A stretch of 63,539 nucleotides of DNA from Winogradskya humida (lineage in GTDB: Bacteria; Actinomycetota; Actinomycetes; Mycobacteriales; Micromonosporaceae), in assembly GCF_016862215.1 (NCBI RefSeq), contig NZ_BOMN01000077.1, positions 1 through 63,539 of the forward strand, given 5' to 3'. Positions 54,655 to 63,027 of the stretch are shown piece by piece (position 1 is the first letter of the stretch; each line of letters opens with the position of its first letter). The notes beneath the pieces were generated by a model that saw only the letters and a program-made list of their open reading frames with translations, did not search any database and was not told where the DNA came from. The position numbers and the translations under genes were made by a program.

Positions 54655-55536
54655 TCAGGCCTCCCCGCGGGCGGCGCGGGCAACGGCCGTGCGCAGGGTG
54701 CGCACGGTCAGCTCCGCAGCCAGATGACGTTTGTACTCGGCGCTGCCACGCTGGTCGGTGGCCGGCTCGCAGCTCCGCGCGGCGATCTCGCCGGCCCGCG
54801 CGAACACCTCGTCGGAAGGCTCCTCGCCGCGTAGCGTGGCCGAGATCTCCGGGATGCCGGTGGTGTTGGGCCCCACCGCGGCGAGCCCGACCCGGGCGTC
54901 GGCGATCCGGCCGCCGTCGTCGAGCCAGACCGCGGACCCCGCGGACACCACGGCCCAGTCGCCCGCCCTGCGCTCCACTTTCGAATACGCACTGCCGCCG
55001 CGATCGCGCACCGGGAAGCGCACCTCCGTGAGGATCTCCCCGTCGGCCACCGCGGTCTCGTAGGGACCGCGATGGAAGTCCGCCATGCTCACCGTGCGGG
55101 TGCCGAGCGGACCCCGGATCACGCAGGAGGCGTCGAGCGTCGTGCACACCGCGGAGAGGTCCTCGGACGGGTCGGCCTGGCACAACGACCCGCCGAGCGT
55201 GCCCCGGTTGCGGACCACGGGATCGGCGATCACCCGCTCGGCGTCCCGGAAGATCGGGAAGACGCCGGCGAGCTCCGCGGAGTCGAGCAGCTCACGATGC
55301 CGGGTCAGCGCCCCGATCCGCACCACCCCCGGCTCGACGGCGATGAACCCGAGCTCGCCGTGCAGATCGTTGATGTCGATCAGATAGTCGAAGTTGGCCA
55401 GCCGGAGCTTCATCATGGGCAGCAGACTGTGCCCGCCGGCGATCAGCCGTGCGGTGTCACCGAACCGCCCCATCAGGGCGACGGCCTCGTCCACCGTGGT
55501 CGCGCGGGCATACTCGAACGGAGCGGGAACCTGCAT
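54655..55536 (-). CDS. coxM: Carbon monoxide dehydrogenase medium (FAD) subunit
   Basis: Predicted 293-aa flavoprotein. FAD motifs: LIAGGHSLLPMMKLRLA near residue 33 and VVRNRGTLGGSLCQADPSED near 107. The C-terminal CO_deh_flav_C domain has YSKVERRAGDWAVVSAG. First gene of the cox operon in the form I order M-S-L. GGAG lies 9 bp before the ATG. Only 30 bp separate it from the preceding gene, so the promoter either overlaps that gene's 3' end, where TTGACTT occurs twice 17 bp apart, or the operon is read through from it. Confidence 0.96.
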   Translation of the reverse strand: MQVPAPFEYARATTVDEAVALMGRFGDTARLIAGGHSLLPMMKLRLANFDYLIDINDLHGELGFIAVEPGVVRIGALTRHRELLDSAELAGVFPIFRDAERVIADPVVRNRGTLGGSLCQADPSEDLSAVCTTLDASCVIRGPLGTRTVSMADFHRGPYETAVADGEILTEVRFPVRDRGGSAYSKVERRAGDWAVVSAGSAVWLDDGGRIADARVGLAAVGPNTTGIPEISATLRGEEPSDEVFARAGEIAARSCEPATDQRGSAEYKRHLAAELTVRTLRTAVARAARGEA

Positions 55537-55566
55537 GCCGCCATGCTCCGCGCTCAGCCCCGGAAG

Positions 55567-56628
55567 TCAACGCCAACCTAAGTCAATGCTTAATCCCCTG
55601 GCCGACGCAGCCCAGACCCGTTGTTGCAGCCCACGATCGTACGAAACCGCTGGTGAGACCGCCTCCGTGGTGCGATTGAAGTACCGCCCGGTCGTGGTCT
55701 CCAGATCCGCAGCGGTCGCCAGCCACAACGCGGACGCGGCACCCTCCGCCGGGGTCAGCAGCGACCGCCTGATCAGCGGAAGAAATGGCCTGGCAACCCC
55801 CGGCGCGATGTCACCGATGATCGGCGTGGCGACCAGCCCGGGATGTACGGCGTTCACGGTCACCCCCGTGCCCCGCAACTCCTCCGCCAGGTGGTAGCCA
55901 CTCATGAGGGTCAGCAGCTTCGCCCGGGCGTACGCGCTGAACGGCTCGAATCCGTCCGCTGGATTGACGTCACGCAGATCATCGAGCGCATCCGGGTCGA
56001 GATCGACCGGCCGGGGCCGCGGCAAGATCTTCACCTGACGGGTGTCCCCCATGGTCGCCGACACCACATTGATCACCCTGGCCGGCCCGGCCGCCCGCAA
56101 CGCACCGAGCAGCAACCCGGACAGGGTGAACCCCGCCAGATGATTCACCGCCACATGCATCTCGACGCCCCGCTCGTCGACGCGACGCTCCCGGTAGTGC
56201 GCACCCGCATTGTTGATCAGCAGATGCAACGCGCCGTGCCGGGCCATGAACCCCTCGGCGACCCCGTGCAGATCGTCCCGGGACGCAAGATCCGCCACCA
56301 GAACCTCCACGCGATCCGCCTGCACCTGACTCGCGACGTACTCCCTGAGCTTGTCCCCACTGCCCTGACTCCGAGTCACGGCCACCACGGCCGACCCCCG
56401 CCGCGCCAGCTCAGTGGCAATCACCCGCCCCATACCCCCGGTCGCCCCGGTCACCAAACTCACCCGCCCCGCCAGCTCATCATGCCCAGCCGAGCCGGTG
56501 CGGCCGGCCGAGCCGGTGCGGCCGGCCGAGCCGGTGCGGCCGGCCGAGCCGGTGCGGTCGGCCCGGCCCGTGCGGCCCGCTGAGCCGGTGTGGTCGGTCA
56601 GGCCGGGCGGGGGTGGTTCGGCGGTCAC
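55567..56628 (-). CDS. Short-chain dehydrogenase with repeat head
   Basis: Predicted 353-aa NAD(P)-dependent SDR. GRVSLVTGATGGMGRVIATELARRG is the cofactor loop, LINNAG follows, and the catalytic Tyr-Lys is in FSAYARAKLLTL; VNAVHPGLVATP is typical of the retinol dehydrogenase / WW-oxidoreductase-like branch. The first 45 residues are low complexity (GRTGSAGRTGSAG, 18-bp repeats). GTG 56628 overlaps the preceding stop by 4 bp (GTGA), so the two genes are coupled and share control by the divergent TetR protein. Substrate unknown. Confidence 0.9.
   Translation of the reverse strand: MTAEPPPPGLTDHTGSAGRTGRADRTGSAGRTGSAGRTGSAGRTGSAGHDELAGRVSLVTGATGGMGRVIATELARRGSAVVAVTRSQGSGDKLREYVASQVQADRVEVLVADLASRDDLHGVAEGFMARHGALHLLINNAGAHYRERRVDERGVEMHVAVNHLAGFTLSGLLLGALRAAGPARVINVVSATMGDTRQVKILPRPRPVDLDPDALDDLRDVNPADGFEPFSAYARAKLLTLMSGYHLAEELRGTGVTVNAVHPGLVATPIIGDIAPGVARPFLPLIRRSLLTPAEGAASALWLATAADLETTTGRYFNRTTEAVSPAVSYDRGLQQRVWAASARGLSIDLGWR
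56483..56600. repeat. 18-bp in-frame array in the SDR gene head
   Basis: At least four near-perfect units of GAGCCGGTGCGGCCGGCC plus degenerate ones encode GRTGSA on the minus strand before the SDR fold. Confidence 0.93.
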
Positions 56629-57350
56629 GCTGCGATCCTCGGGAACTGACGCAGGTACGCCGGGGTGGCGCTCTCCCGGAGCAGGAAGTCGGCCAGGTCG
56701 ACGCGGCCGACGGCGGCGGTCAGCGGGATCTTCAGGTCGGTCCCGGTGCGGTACCTGCCGGTGTACGGCTTGTCGTTGAGCGCGGCCGGGCGCACCACCG
56801 TCCAGTCCGTCCCCGAGTCGCGGATGGCCTGTTCCATCCGCTCCTTGTCGCGCATCTTGTGCGGGAGCGCGGCCCACAGCGCCAGGCAGTAGAGCGAGCG
56901 GTCGTGCGACTCCGCCGCACCGTGGGCGCTGACCGCGATCAGCCGACGCACACCGGCCCGGTCCATCCCGGCCAGGATCCCCGCGATCCCGTCGGCACAC
57001 ACGCTCACAGGTCCTTTCGCGTTCGTGCCGAGCGCACTGATGACCACGTCATGGCCGCGCACCGCCTCGGCCACCGCGTCCACATCGGTCAGATCAGCGA
57101 CCACGACGGCCGCGAGACCGGACCGCGCCCCCGAACCGCGCCGGGCATCCTGCACGGGCCCGGCAGCCTGAACAGGTTCGACGAGCTGAGCGGGCCCGGC
57201 AATCTGAGCGGACCCGACGAGCTGAGCGGACCCGGCGACCAGGGCGTCCGGCCGGCGGACCACGGCGGTGATGTGGTGTCCCGCCGTGAGGGCGCGGTCG
57301 ACGGTTGCCCGGCCGGTGCCTCCGCTGGCTCCGAAGATGACGATGCGCAT
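56625..57350 (-). CDS. NAD(P)-binding epimerase/reductase-like protein
   Basis: Predicted 241-aa atypical SDR (NmrA / NAD(P)H-binding type). MRIVIFGASGGTGRATVDRAL is the glycine motif, VVVADLTDVDAVAEAVRGHDVVISALG the next strands, and YCLALWAALPHKMRDKERMEQAIRDSGTDWTVVRPAAL the helix before the C-terminal part. No SDR catalytic Tyr-x3-Lys is evident; some relatives are redox sensors. After RRPDAL there is an insertion of four hexapeptides (QLVGSA, QIAGPA, QLVEPV, QAAGPV) from an 18-bp repeat. AAGGAGG precedes the ATG. Confidence 0.87.
   Translation of the reverse strand: MRIVIFGASGGTGRATVDRALTAGHHITAVVRRPDALVAGSAQLVGSAQIAGPAQLVEPVQAAGPVQDARRGSGARSGLAAVVVADLTDVDAVAEAVRGHDVVISALGTNAKGPVSVCADGIAGILAGMDRAGVRRLIAVSAHGAAESHDRSLYCLALWAALPHKMRDKERMEQAIRDSGTDWTVVRPAALNDKPYTGRYRTGTDLKIPLTAAVGRVDLADFLLRESATPAYLRQFPRIAA
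57155..57245. repeat. 18-bp in-frame repeats in the NAD(P)-binding gene
   Basis: Four degenerate units of CTGAGCGGACCCGGCGAC type encode six-residue repeats inserted into a loop of the Rossmann fold. Confidence 0.85.
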
Positions 57351-57368
57351 CCCAGCCTCCTTCAATCT

Positions 57369-57387
57369 CTGAGACAAGTTGTCTCAG
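57369..57387. promoter_or_regulatory. Operator palindrome 1 for the TetR gene
   Basis: CTGAGACAAGTTGTCTCAG: 9-bp perfect arms around one base, 18 bp before the dehydrogenase pair. Near-identical to the second site at 57414. Confidence 0.8.
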
Positions 57388-57413
57388 AACGAGAGTGGCA
57401 TGGGAGCCAGCTT

Positions 57414-57430
57414 TGAGTCAAGGTGTCTCA
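57414..57430. promoter_or_regulatory. Operator palindrome 2 for the TetR gene
   Basis: TGAGTCAAGGTGTCTCA differs from the matching 17 bp of the first site at two positions. It touches the -10 of the TetR gene (TAGACT, 57431), so binding would repress its own promoter. Confidence 0.72.
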
Positions 57431-57436
57431 TAGACT
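57431..57436 (+). promoter_or_regulatory. -10 box of the leaderless TetR gene
   Basis: TAGACT ends 6 bp before ATG 57443. Confidence 0.5.
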
Positions 57437-57442
57437 CGGGTG

Positions 57443-58024
57443 ATGGATGACTCGATGGACCCCCGGGCGACCCGCAGCCGGCAGGCGATCCTTTCCGCCG
57501 CGCGCGAGTTGCTGCTCGACCAGGGACCGGCCGGCGTGACGCATCAGCGCGTTGCCCAGCAGGCCGGGGTCGGGCGCGCGACGGTCTACCGGCACTGGCC
57601 GCAGGCGGAGCAGCTGCTGCTCGACGTGATGGACCTGGCCGGGCTGCCGTTCTTCGCGGAGCCCCGGGTGCCGCTGCGGGCGTGGTTCCGCCGCCGGCTG
57701 CGAGAGCTCGCCGACGAGCTGGCGATGCCCGAGGTCGCCGCCGTCGCGCTCACCCTCATGCAGGGCGCGGTGTGGGATGAGCAGATCGCCCGGCAGCGCG
57801 ATCAGTTCGTCCGGACGCTGACCGAGCGGATCGCCGCAGGGCTGGCCCTGGCGACACGGAGCGGCGAGACCGGCGGCGAGGCCAGCAGTCGGGCCGGCAC
57901 AGTCCCGGATCCGCACGACGCTGCCGCGATGCTGGTCGGGCCGATTCTCTACCGCACCGCTCTGCAGGGCGGCTCGGTCCCGGACGCCTTCATCGACCGG
58001 CTGGTCGACAACGTCCTGCCTTAG
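57443..58024 (+). CDS. TetR-family repressor
   Basis: Predicted 193-aa regulator. Helix-turn-helix: RQAILSAARELLLDQGPAGVTHQRVAQQAGVGRATVYRHWPQAEQLL across residues 13-60. The ligand domain has FRRRLRELADELAMPEVAAVALTLMQGAVW and the TetR_C-like LVGPILYRTALQGGSVPDAFIDRLVDNVL. Divergent from two dehydrogenase-fold genes, with two matching palindromes between, so it very likely represses both itself and them. Its last codons and stop form the first unit of a 60-bp-class repeat array. Confidence 0.93.
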   Translation: MDDSMDPRATRSRQAILSAARELLLDQGPAGVTHQRVAQQAGVGRATVYRHWPQAEQLLLDVMDLAGLPFFAEPRVPLRAWFRRRLRELADELAMPEVAAVALTLMQGAVWDEQIARQRDQFVRTLTERIAAGLALATRSGETGGEASSRAGTVPDPHDAAAMLVGPILYRTALQGGSVPDAFIDRLVDNVLP

Positions 58025-58250
58025 CGAGCCGAACCCGAACAGAAGGACCGCTACGACCACCCCACGGGTCGGCCACGCCCTGCCTCAGCGAGCCGAACCC
58101 GAACAGAAGGACCGCCGCGACCACCCCACGCGGGTTGACCACGCCCCACTTCAGCGAGCCGAACCAGGACAGAAGACCACCGCGACCACCCCACGGGCCG
58201 ACAACGTCCTCCCCCACCGCGCCGAACCTGAACAGCGCGACCACGGGGCA
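58005..58250. repeat. About 63-bp array starting in the TetR gene 3' end
   Basis: Four degenerate units of about 63 bp. Unit 1 includes GACAACGTCCTGCCTTAG (last codons and stop) followed by CGAGCCGAACCCGAACAGAA. Later units repeat CAGCGAGCCGAACC at 58085 and 58152, and GCGCCGAACCTGAACAG at 58218. Fills the junction with the convergent kinase gene. Confidence 0.85.
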
Positions 58251-58321
58251 GAACGACCACAGGGCAGAACGACCACGAGGCCGGAGGACAGGAAGCACGA
58301 GGCCGGAGGAGGGAGAGAGGG

Positions 58322-60157
58322 TCAGAGCGAGCGGATGTCCACGTTGGCGAAGGTGACCGCGTACGGCGGGTCCGTGTCGACCGCTTCGACGCTGAGGCCG
58401 AGGCGGACCTGGCCTTTGTCCGGGCCGTCGTCGGGCAGGGCGAACTTGCCGGCGAATCTGCCGCCCCGGAAGACCTCGGCCTCGCCGTCGCGGACGACGA
58501 GGTGGATGCGTACGGATTTTTTCAGGCCGATGCGGGTGGTGAGGGTGATCCGGTCGTACACGCGCTTGTCGTCCTGGAGGTCCGCGCCGATGGAGATCTC
58601 GTCCTGGCAGACGCGCAGGACCTGCCCGCCCTTCTGGGCGTCGATGTGGAACCAGATCGCGGCGCAGCTGCCCGCCGACTGCAGGGCCGTGGTGACCTCG
58701 ACGCCGAAGTCGTCCTCGATCTCCTCGTCCGGGCCGACGCACTGGTAGGTGCCGCGGTCGATGCGGCCGGCGCGCATGACGCCCTTGGTGAAGCAGTTGG
58801 CGCTCTGTTCGCGGATCTCGCTGTCGAGCCACTGGCCGGGCTGGTCCAGCGGGTCCTCGATGATCTTTTCGCCGCCCTCGGGCTCGACCGGCACCGGGGT
58901 GGCCCTGGTCCGGGACGGCGTCGGCGAGGCGGAGGGCTTCTTCCGGGTGGGAGAGGGCGACGGTGCCGCCGAGGTCGGCACACCCGCCCCGGCTGCGGCA
59001 CCGCCGTCCCGCGGCGGGACGAACGCCAGGGGTACGCCACCCCGAGCACCGGCGTGGGTGATCACGAAGCCGACCGTGCCCACCCCGGCGACCACCAGCA
59101 GCAGGGCGAACGCCGCGACCAGCATGTTCTTGCGCGATCGGCGACGCGGCGCCATCGGCACCGGCGGCGCATAGAGATCGTAGTGCTCATCGAACCCGGA
59201 TCCACCCGAGGAGAAGCCATCGGCAACAGGCGAGGAGGCAAAGCCAGCGGGAGCGGGCGAAGAGGCAAAGCCAGCGGGAGCGGGCGAAGAGGAAGAGGCG
59301 GATGGGGTCGAGGAGACCGGGGACGGCCGGTCGCCGAGCAGCATGTCCAGCAGCTCACGCGCGGTGGGCCGGTCCTCCGGGTTGCGCGACAACGACAACT
59401 CCACCAGATCGCGCAGCGACTCCGGCAACCCGGTGAGATGCGGCGGCTGCGTGAGGATCCGCGCGGCGGTGGCCTGCGGCGAGTCGCCATGGAACGGCGT
59501 CCGGCCCGTCCCGGCGTACGCAACGACACAACCCCACGCGAACACGTCAGCGGCAGCGGTCAACGGCGTCCCGGGCTCGGACGAGAACCGCTCCGGCGCC
59601 ATGTAGGCGACAGTGCCGACCATCTGATCGGTACGCGTGTACTGGCTGGTCGCCTCGAACGCCCGCGCGATCCCGAAATCGATCACCTTGGGGCTGCCCG
59701 GAGCCAGCAACACGTTGTCCGGCTTGAGGTCCCGATGGATGACCCCGGCGCCATGGATCCCGGACAGCGCGGTGGCGACGCCCACGGCGAGCGAGTGCAG
59801 CGCGGCAGCCTTCAACGGCCCGCGATCCTCGACGACCTCGGCGAGCGAAGGCCCGTCCACGTACTCGACGACGAGGTACGGCGGGTTGTGGTCGAGGTCG
59901 GCGTCGAGCACCTCGGCCGTGCAGAAGGACGGCACCTGCCGGGCCCGTTCGACCTCGCTGCGGAACCGGCCGCGGAATTCCGGATCGTACGCGAGCGTGG
60001 CGTGCACAAGCTTGATCGCGACGTACGCGCCGTCGGGGTCGCGGGCCAGGTAGACCACGCCCATGCCGCCGGCGCCGAGGCGGCCGGTCAGCTGGTACGG
60101 GCCCAGCCGGTCCGGGTCGCCCTGGCGCAGTGGACTCACGCGGTACGTGGTGTCCAC
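58322..60157 (-). CDS. Receptor-type Ser/Thr protein kinase (paralogue)
   Basis: Predicted 611-aa membrane kinase. Kinase domain at about 18-275: LGAGGMGVVYLARD, VAIKLVHA, VIHRDLKPDNVLLAPGSPKVIDFGIAR and APERFSSEPG. The linker holds 27-bp repeats (FASSPAPAG). One helix (MLVAAFALLLVVAGVGTVGFVI) leads to a Thr/Pro-rich stalk and a C-terminal ConA-like extracellular domain with conserved cysteines (ANCFTKG, YQCVG, GSCAAIWF, LRVCQDE) matching the kinase at 43650. GTG 60157 lies 2 bp after the CcdA stop, so it belongs to the redox operon and may report on envelope redox or ligand state. Confidence 0.94.
   Translation of the reverse strand: MDTTYRVSPLRQGDPDRLGPYQLTGRLGAGGMGVVYLARDPDGAYVAIKLVHATLAYDPEFRGRFRSEVERARQVPSFCTAEVLDADLDHNPPYLVVEYVDGPSLAEVVEDRGPLKAAALHSLAVGVATALSGIHGAGVIHRDLKPDNVLLAPGSPKVIDFGIARAFEATSQYTRTDQMVGTVAYMAPERFSSEPGTPLTAAADVFAWGCVVAYAGTGRTPFHGDSPQATAARILTQPPHLTGLPESLRDLVELSLSRNPEDRPTARELLDMLLGDRPSPVSSTPSASSSSPAPAGFASSPAPAGFASSPVADGFSSGGSGFDEHYDLYAPPVPMAPRRRSRKNMLVAAFALLLVVAGVGTVGFVITHAGARGGVPLAFVPPRDGGAAAGAGVPTSAAPSPSPTRKKPSASPTPSRTRATPVPVEPEGGEKIIEDPLDQPGQWLDSEIREQSANCFTKGVMRAGRIDRGTYQCVGPDEEIEDDFGVEVTTALQSAGSCAAIWFHIDAQKGGQVLRVCQDEISIGADLQDDKRVYDRITLTTRIGLKKSVRIHLVVRDGEAEVFRGGRFAGKFALPDDGPDKGQVRLGLSVEAVDTDPPYAVTFANVDIRSL
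59205..59295. repeat. 27-bp in-frame repeat in the second kinase linker
   Basis: Copies of GCAAAGCCAGCGGGAGCGGG plus CGAAGAG encode FASSPAPAG twice and a diverged third copy. Confidence 0.88.
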
Positions 60158-60159
60158 GC

Positions 60160-60987
60160 CTACCTACCCCCCACGATCCGGCGGCGCGACAGCAGGAGCG
60201 CCGTCAGCACCAGAAGGGCCAGCAGCAGCGCGAACCACCCCGCGCCGAGCCGGCCGACAACGCCACTCAACCCGTGCTGCACGGACGAGGCAACATTCAC
60301 GATCGGATCCTGCCCGGAAGTCCTCAGGTCCTTGACAAGGCGCAGCTCGTACCATCCGTAGTAGGCCACGTACGCTCCGGCGAGCAGCAGGATCGCGCCG
60401 CCGATCCGGGGCACCCAAGCGGTCGCCCGGCGTAGCCGTGTCACGGCGGAGAGCCGCATCAGCGCAACCGCGAGTGCTGTGACGCCGATGACAAGCCCCA
60501 TCCCTACCGCATAGCTGACAAAAAGGGCCACTCCCTGGAGGATCGAGCCCGCTCGCAGGCTCGACGCCACGAGCGCCAGGAACGGCCCGATCGCGCAGCC
60601 CAGCGAGGCCACGGCGTATGCCATACCGAACGCCACCGTGCCGGTGCTCTTCGGTGCCCGGACCACAAAACCGGGCAGCGAACGCCCCGCCACGAGCCAC
60701 CCCCCGGCGGTGGCCAGGAGCGCTCCGAACACGACGGTCAGCCACGGGAGCCGGGGCAGCAGCACCCCCGTCAGCGGGGTCAGCACCACTCCGACCGTAC
60801 CGAAAACGATCACATAGCCCAAGGTCAGAGCGAGAGTGGCGCGCACTGCCCGGACCACCGCTCTCAGCGTCCCGGCCTCCTGACCCACCACCGACAGCGA
60901 CAGGTACGCAGGGAGCACGGCGAAGCCGCACGGATTGACCGCGCCGAGCATGCCGGCCGTGAGCGCGAGCAGCAGCGGCGCGTCCAC
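60160..60987 (-). CDS. CcdA/DsbD-type thiol-disulfide membrane transporter
   Basis: Predicted 275-aa integral membrane protein with six or more helices. GMLGAVNPCGFAVLPAYLS holds the first redox cysteine, and YAVASLGCAIGPFLALVAS the second, the pair that carries reducing power across the membrane in CcdA. A further helix sits at the C-terminus (FALLLALLVLTALLLS). Coupled to the TlpA-like gene (3 bp apart), its likely thiol partner outside. GTG start. Confidence 0.92.
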   Translation of the reverse strand: MDAPLLLALTAGMLGAVNPCGFAVLPAYLSLSVVGQEAGTLRAVVRAVRATLALTLGYVIVFGTVGVVLTPLTGVLLPRLPWLTVVFGALLATAGGWLVAGRSLPGFVVRAPKSTGTVAFGMAYAVASLGCAIGPFLALVASSLRAGSILQGVALFVSYAVGMGLVIGVTALAVALMRLSAVTRLRRATAWVPRIGGAILLLAGAYVAYYGWYELRLVKDLRTSGQDPIVNVASSVQHGLSGVVGRLGAGWFALLLALLVLTALLLSRRRIVGGR

Positions 60988-60990
60988 GAA

Positions 60991-61488
60991 TCAGGCCACC
61001 AGTTCCTTGACCTGCTTCGTGAGCTGAAGGTCGTCGAGGTAGCTGGACACGACGACCTTCCCGGTCGCGTCGAGGATCACATAGGTGCTCTGCTCGGTGA
61101 TCCCGAACTTCTTCCAGATCGTGCCGGGTTCGTCGTCGAGGTGCGGCACGGCCTCCACGTCGAGGTCGGACACGAACTCGTGCATCTCCTTGTTGCCGCC
61201 GAGGCCCGCGATGCCGAGGATGTTGAGCCGGCCCGCGTACTCCTTCTGCAGGTCGTGGATCGACATGGCCTCGCTGGCGCAGGTGGCGCACCAGGGCGCC
61301 CAGAACCACAGGATCGTGGGCTTACCCGCGAGCGTGGCGGCATCGAACTTCGTACCGTCCAAGGTCGTGCCCGTGAAAGCAAGCTTTCCCGCACCCGCAC
61401 CCGGAGCGGCAGCGGGAGCCGCAGCCGGTGCAGCGCCGCAACCGCCCAGAAGAAGGATTGCCGTCACGAGCAGGACCTTGAGCTTCAC
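60991..61488 (-). CDS. TlpA/MPT53-like thioredoxin-fold lipoprotein
   Basis: Predicted 165-aa exported lipoprotein: signal peptide with lipobox LLGGC near residue 17. Thioredoxin fold with PTILWFWAPWCATCASEAMSIHDL (CxxC is CATC) and the cis-Pro region EQSTYVILDATGKVVVSSY. It should reduce or oxidise thiols on the outer face, recharged by the CcdA-like protein. ATG 61488 overlaps the preceding stop by 4 bp. Confidence 0.92.
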   Translation of the reverse strand: MKLKVLLVTAILLLGGCGAAPAAAPAAAPGAGAGKLAFTGTTLDGTKFDAATLAGKPTILWFWAPWCATCASEAMSIHDLQKEYAGRLNILGIAGLGGNKEMHEFVSDLDVEAVPHLDDEPGTIWKKFGITEQSTYVILDATGKVVVSSYLDDLQLTKQVKELVA

Positions 61489-62954
61489 TTCTTGCCAGCC
61501 TCAGTGAGCCGCAGCGCGAGGGCCGGGCAGACGTTGACGGCCTTGCGGGCGCCGTTCTCCAGCCACGGCGGCAGCGGCGTCTGCGGGAACGCCGGGAACC
61601 CGTTCGCGTCCAGCCGGATGATCTCCGGGGCGACCGCCGAGCAGAGCCCGTGGCCGTCGCAGCGCGACCAGTCCAGGGCGAGCTTCCGCGCACCCTGCTG
61701 CTGGTGGTACGGCAGGGGGAGGATGCCGCGGGTCTGCTTGCCGCAGCCCTCGCCGTTGGCGTGCAGCTCGACGTCGCGGGCGAAGACCTCGAGGGCCGAG
61801 AGCGCGAACCGGGACGTGCCGTCGGGGTGGCTGCACGCGCCACGGCCCTTGACCACACCGGCGGCCTGGCGCACGTTCTCCAGCGCGCTGCCGCCGAGCG
61901 CGACCAGGGTGACCGCGCGGGCCAGGTCGGGCAGGCCGAGCCGGCACGGGCCGCACTGCCCGGCGGACTCGCCCGCGAGGTACTGCACGACCTGGGCGAC
62001 CTCGCCGAGCGGGCAGGTCTGCGAGCCGATCGGGATGAGCATGCCGGCGCCGAGCGTGCCGCCGACCTTGGCGAAGCCCTTGCGGGAGATGGTGACCGTC
62101 TTGGCGGCCTCGGCGGTGATCCACTTGCCGTGGTAGCCGCCGACGAGCAGGCCGGCACCGATGTCGGCGCCGCACATCTCGAGGACCTCCATCAGCGGGG
62201 TGCCGGTGGGGGCCTCGACCACGGCGGGCGCGGTCGACGAGCCGCCGACGGTCAGCATGACCGTGCCGGGCTCACCCTGGATGCCGACGGAGTTGTACTC
62301 CCACGGCCCGAGCCGGGCCGCGATGGCGATCTGGGAGTACGTCTCGGCGTTGGAGAGCAGCGTGGGCAGCCCGCCGACGCCGTTGTCGCTGGAGCGGACC
62401 TTGCGGCCGGGCGGGATGTGCGCCTCGCCGTTGATCCCGCGGACCAGGGCGCCGCCCTCGCCGGAGATGAAGCGGTGCGGCACGGTGACGATCCGGGTCG
62501 GCACCGGCATCTTGCGCTCGGACAGCGCGGCGGCCAGGGACTCCTGGCCGATGCCGTCGTCGGCGATGCCGATGACGATCTCCTCGGCCTCGAGCGCGGC
62601 CGCGGCCAGCGCGGCGCCGTCGAGGATGAGGTGCGGGGCCCGGGTCAGGACCGCCTTGTCCTTCCACGACGGCGGTTCGCCCTCGGTGGCGTTGACCACG
62701 ATGATCGGCGGCAGGTCCTGCCGGCGGCACGAGTCGACCACCGCGCGGACCTTACGTGCGAACGGGAAACCCGCACCGCCGCGCCCGCGCAGTTCGATCC
62801 GGTCGGCGAGCCCGATCAGCTCCCCGCTGGACAGGGCCGCGAACCCGCCGTGCACCTCCTGGTGCGCGACCAGATCCAGCCGGCCGTACTCCTCCATCCC
62901 CGCGGTGATCCGCGGGGTTCCGACGCTGGTTACTGGCGGTACCTGTCCACTCAC
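61485..62954 (-). CDS. NuoF-like flavoprotein fused to a ferredoxin
   Basis: Predicted 489-aa protein. NuoF-type FMN/NADH domain (ELRGRGGAGFPFARKVRAV, VVNATEGEPPSWKDKAVL), SLBB region (GTPLMEVLEMCGADIGAGLLVGGYHGKW) and the [4Fe-4S] region (AGESAGQCGPCRLGLPDLA ... GRGACSHPDGT). The C-terminal 75 residues are a [3Fe-4S]-type ferredoxin (CDGHGLCSAVAPEI ... VNVCPALAL). No nuoE or nuoG is near, so it is not complex I but a stand-alone NAD(P)H-ferredoxin electron module. First clear gene of the operon leading to TlpA, CcdA and the kinase. GAGG lies 7 bp before the GTG. Confidence 0.9.
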   Translation of the reverse strand: MSGQVPPVTSVGTPRITAGMEEYGRLDLVAHQEVHGGFAALSSGELIGLADRIELRGRGGAGFPFARKVRAVVDSCRRQDLPPIIVVNATEGEPPSWKDKAVLTRAPHLILDGAALAAAALEAEEIVIGIADDGIGQESLAAALSERKMPVPTRIVTVPHRFISGEGGALVRGINGEAHIPPGRKVRSSDNGVGGLPTLLSNAETYSQIAIAARLGPWEYNSVGIQGEPGTVMLTVGGSSTAPAVVEAPTGTPLMEVLEMCGADIGAGLLVGGYHGKWITAEAAKTVTISRKGFAKVGGTLGAGMLIPIGSQTCPLGEVAQVVQYLAGESAGQCGPCRLGLPDLARAVTLVALGGSALENVRQAAGVVKGRGACSHPDGTSRFALSALEVFARDVELHANGEGCGKQTRGILPLPYHQQQGARKLALDWSRCDGHGLCSAVAPEIIRLDANGFPAFPQTPLPPWLENGARKAVNVCPALALRLTEAGKK

Positions 62955-62968
62955 GCCAATGCCTCGCT

Positions 62969-62991
62969 TCGCTCGCCATTGTCGCGAGCGA
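62969..62991 (-). terminator. Hairpin upstream of the NuoF-like gene
   Basis: TCGCTCGC (62969-62976) and GCGAGCGA (62984-62991) form an 8-bp stem with a 7-nt loop, between the charged-tail gene and the NuoF-like gene. It may attenuate read-through. Confidence 0.45.
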
Positions 62992-63027
62992 CGACGCTGT
63001 GCCTAATGGTGATTCCACTTCGTTTCA

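Noticed and set aside
61485..62954. Complex I subunit NuoF
   Set aside because: No other nuo genes adjoin, and a C-terminal ferredoxin domain is fused, so it is called a NuoF-like stand-alone protein.
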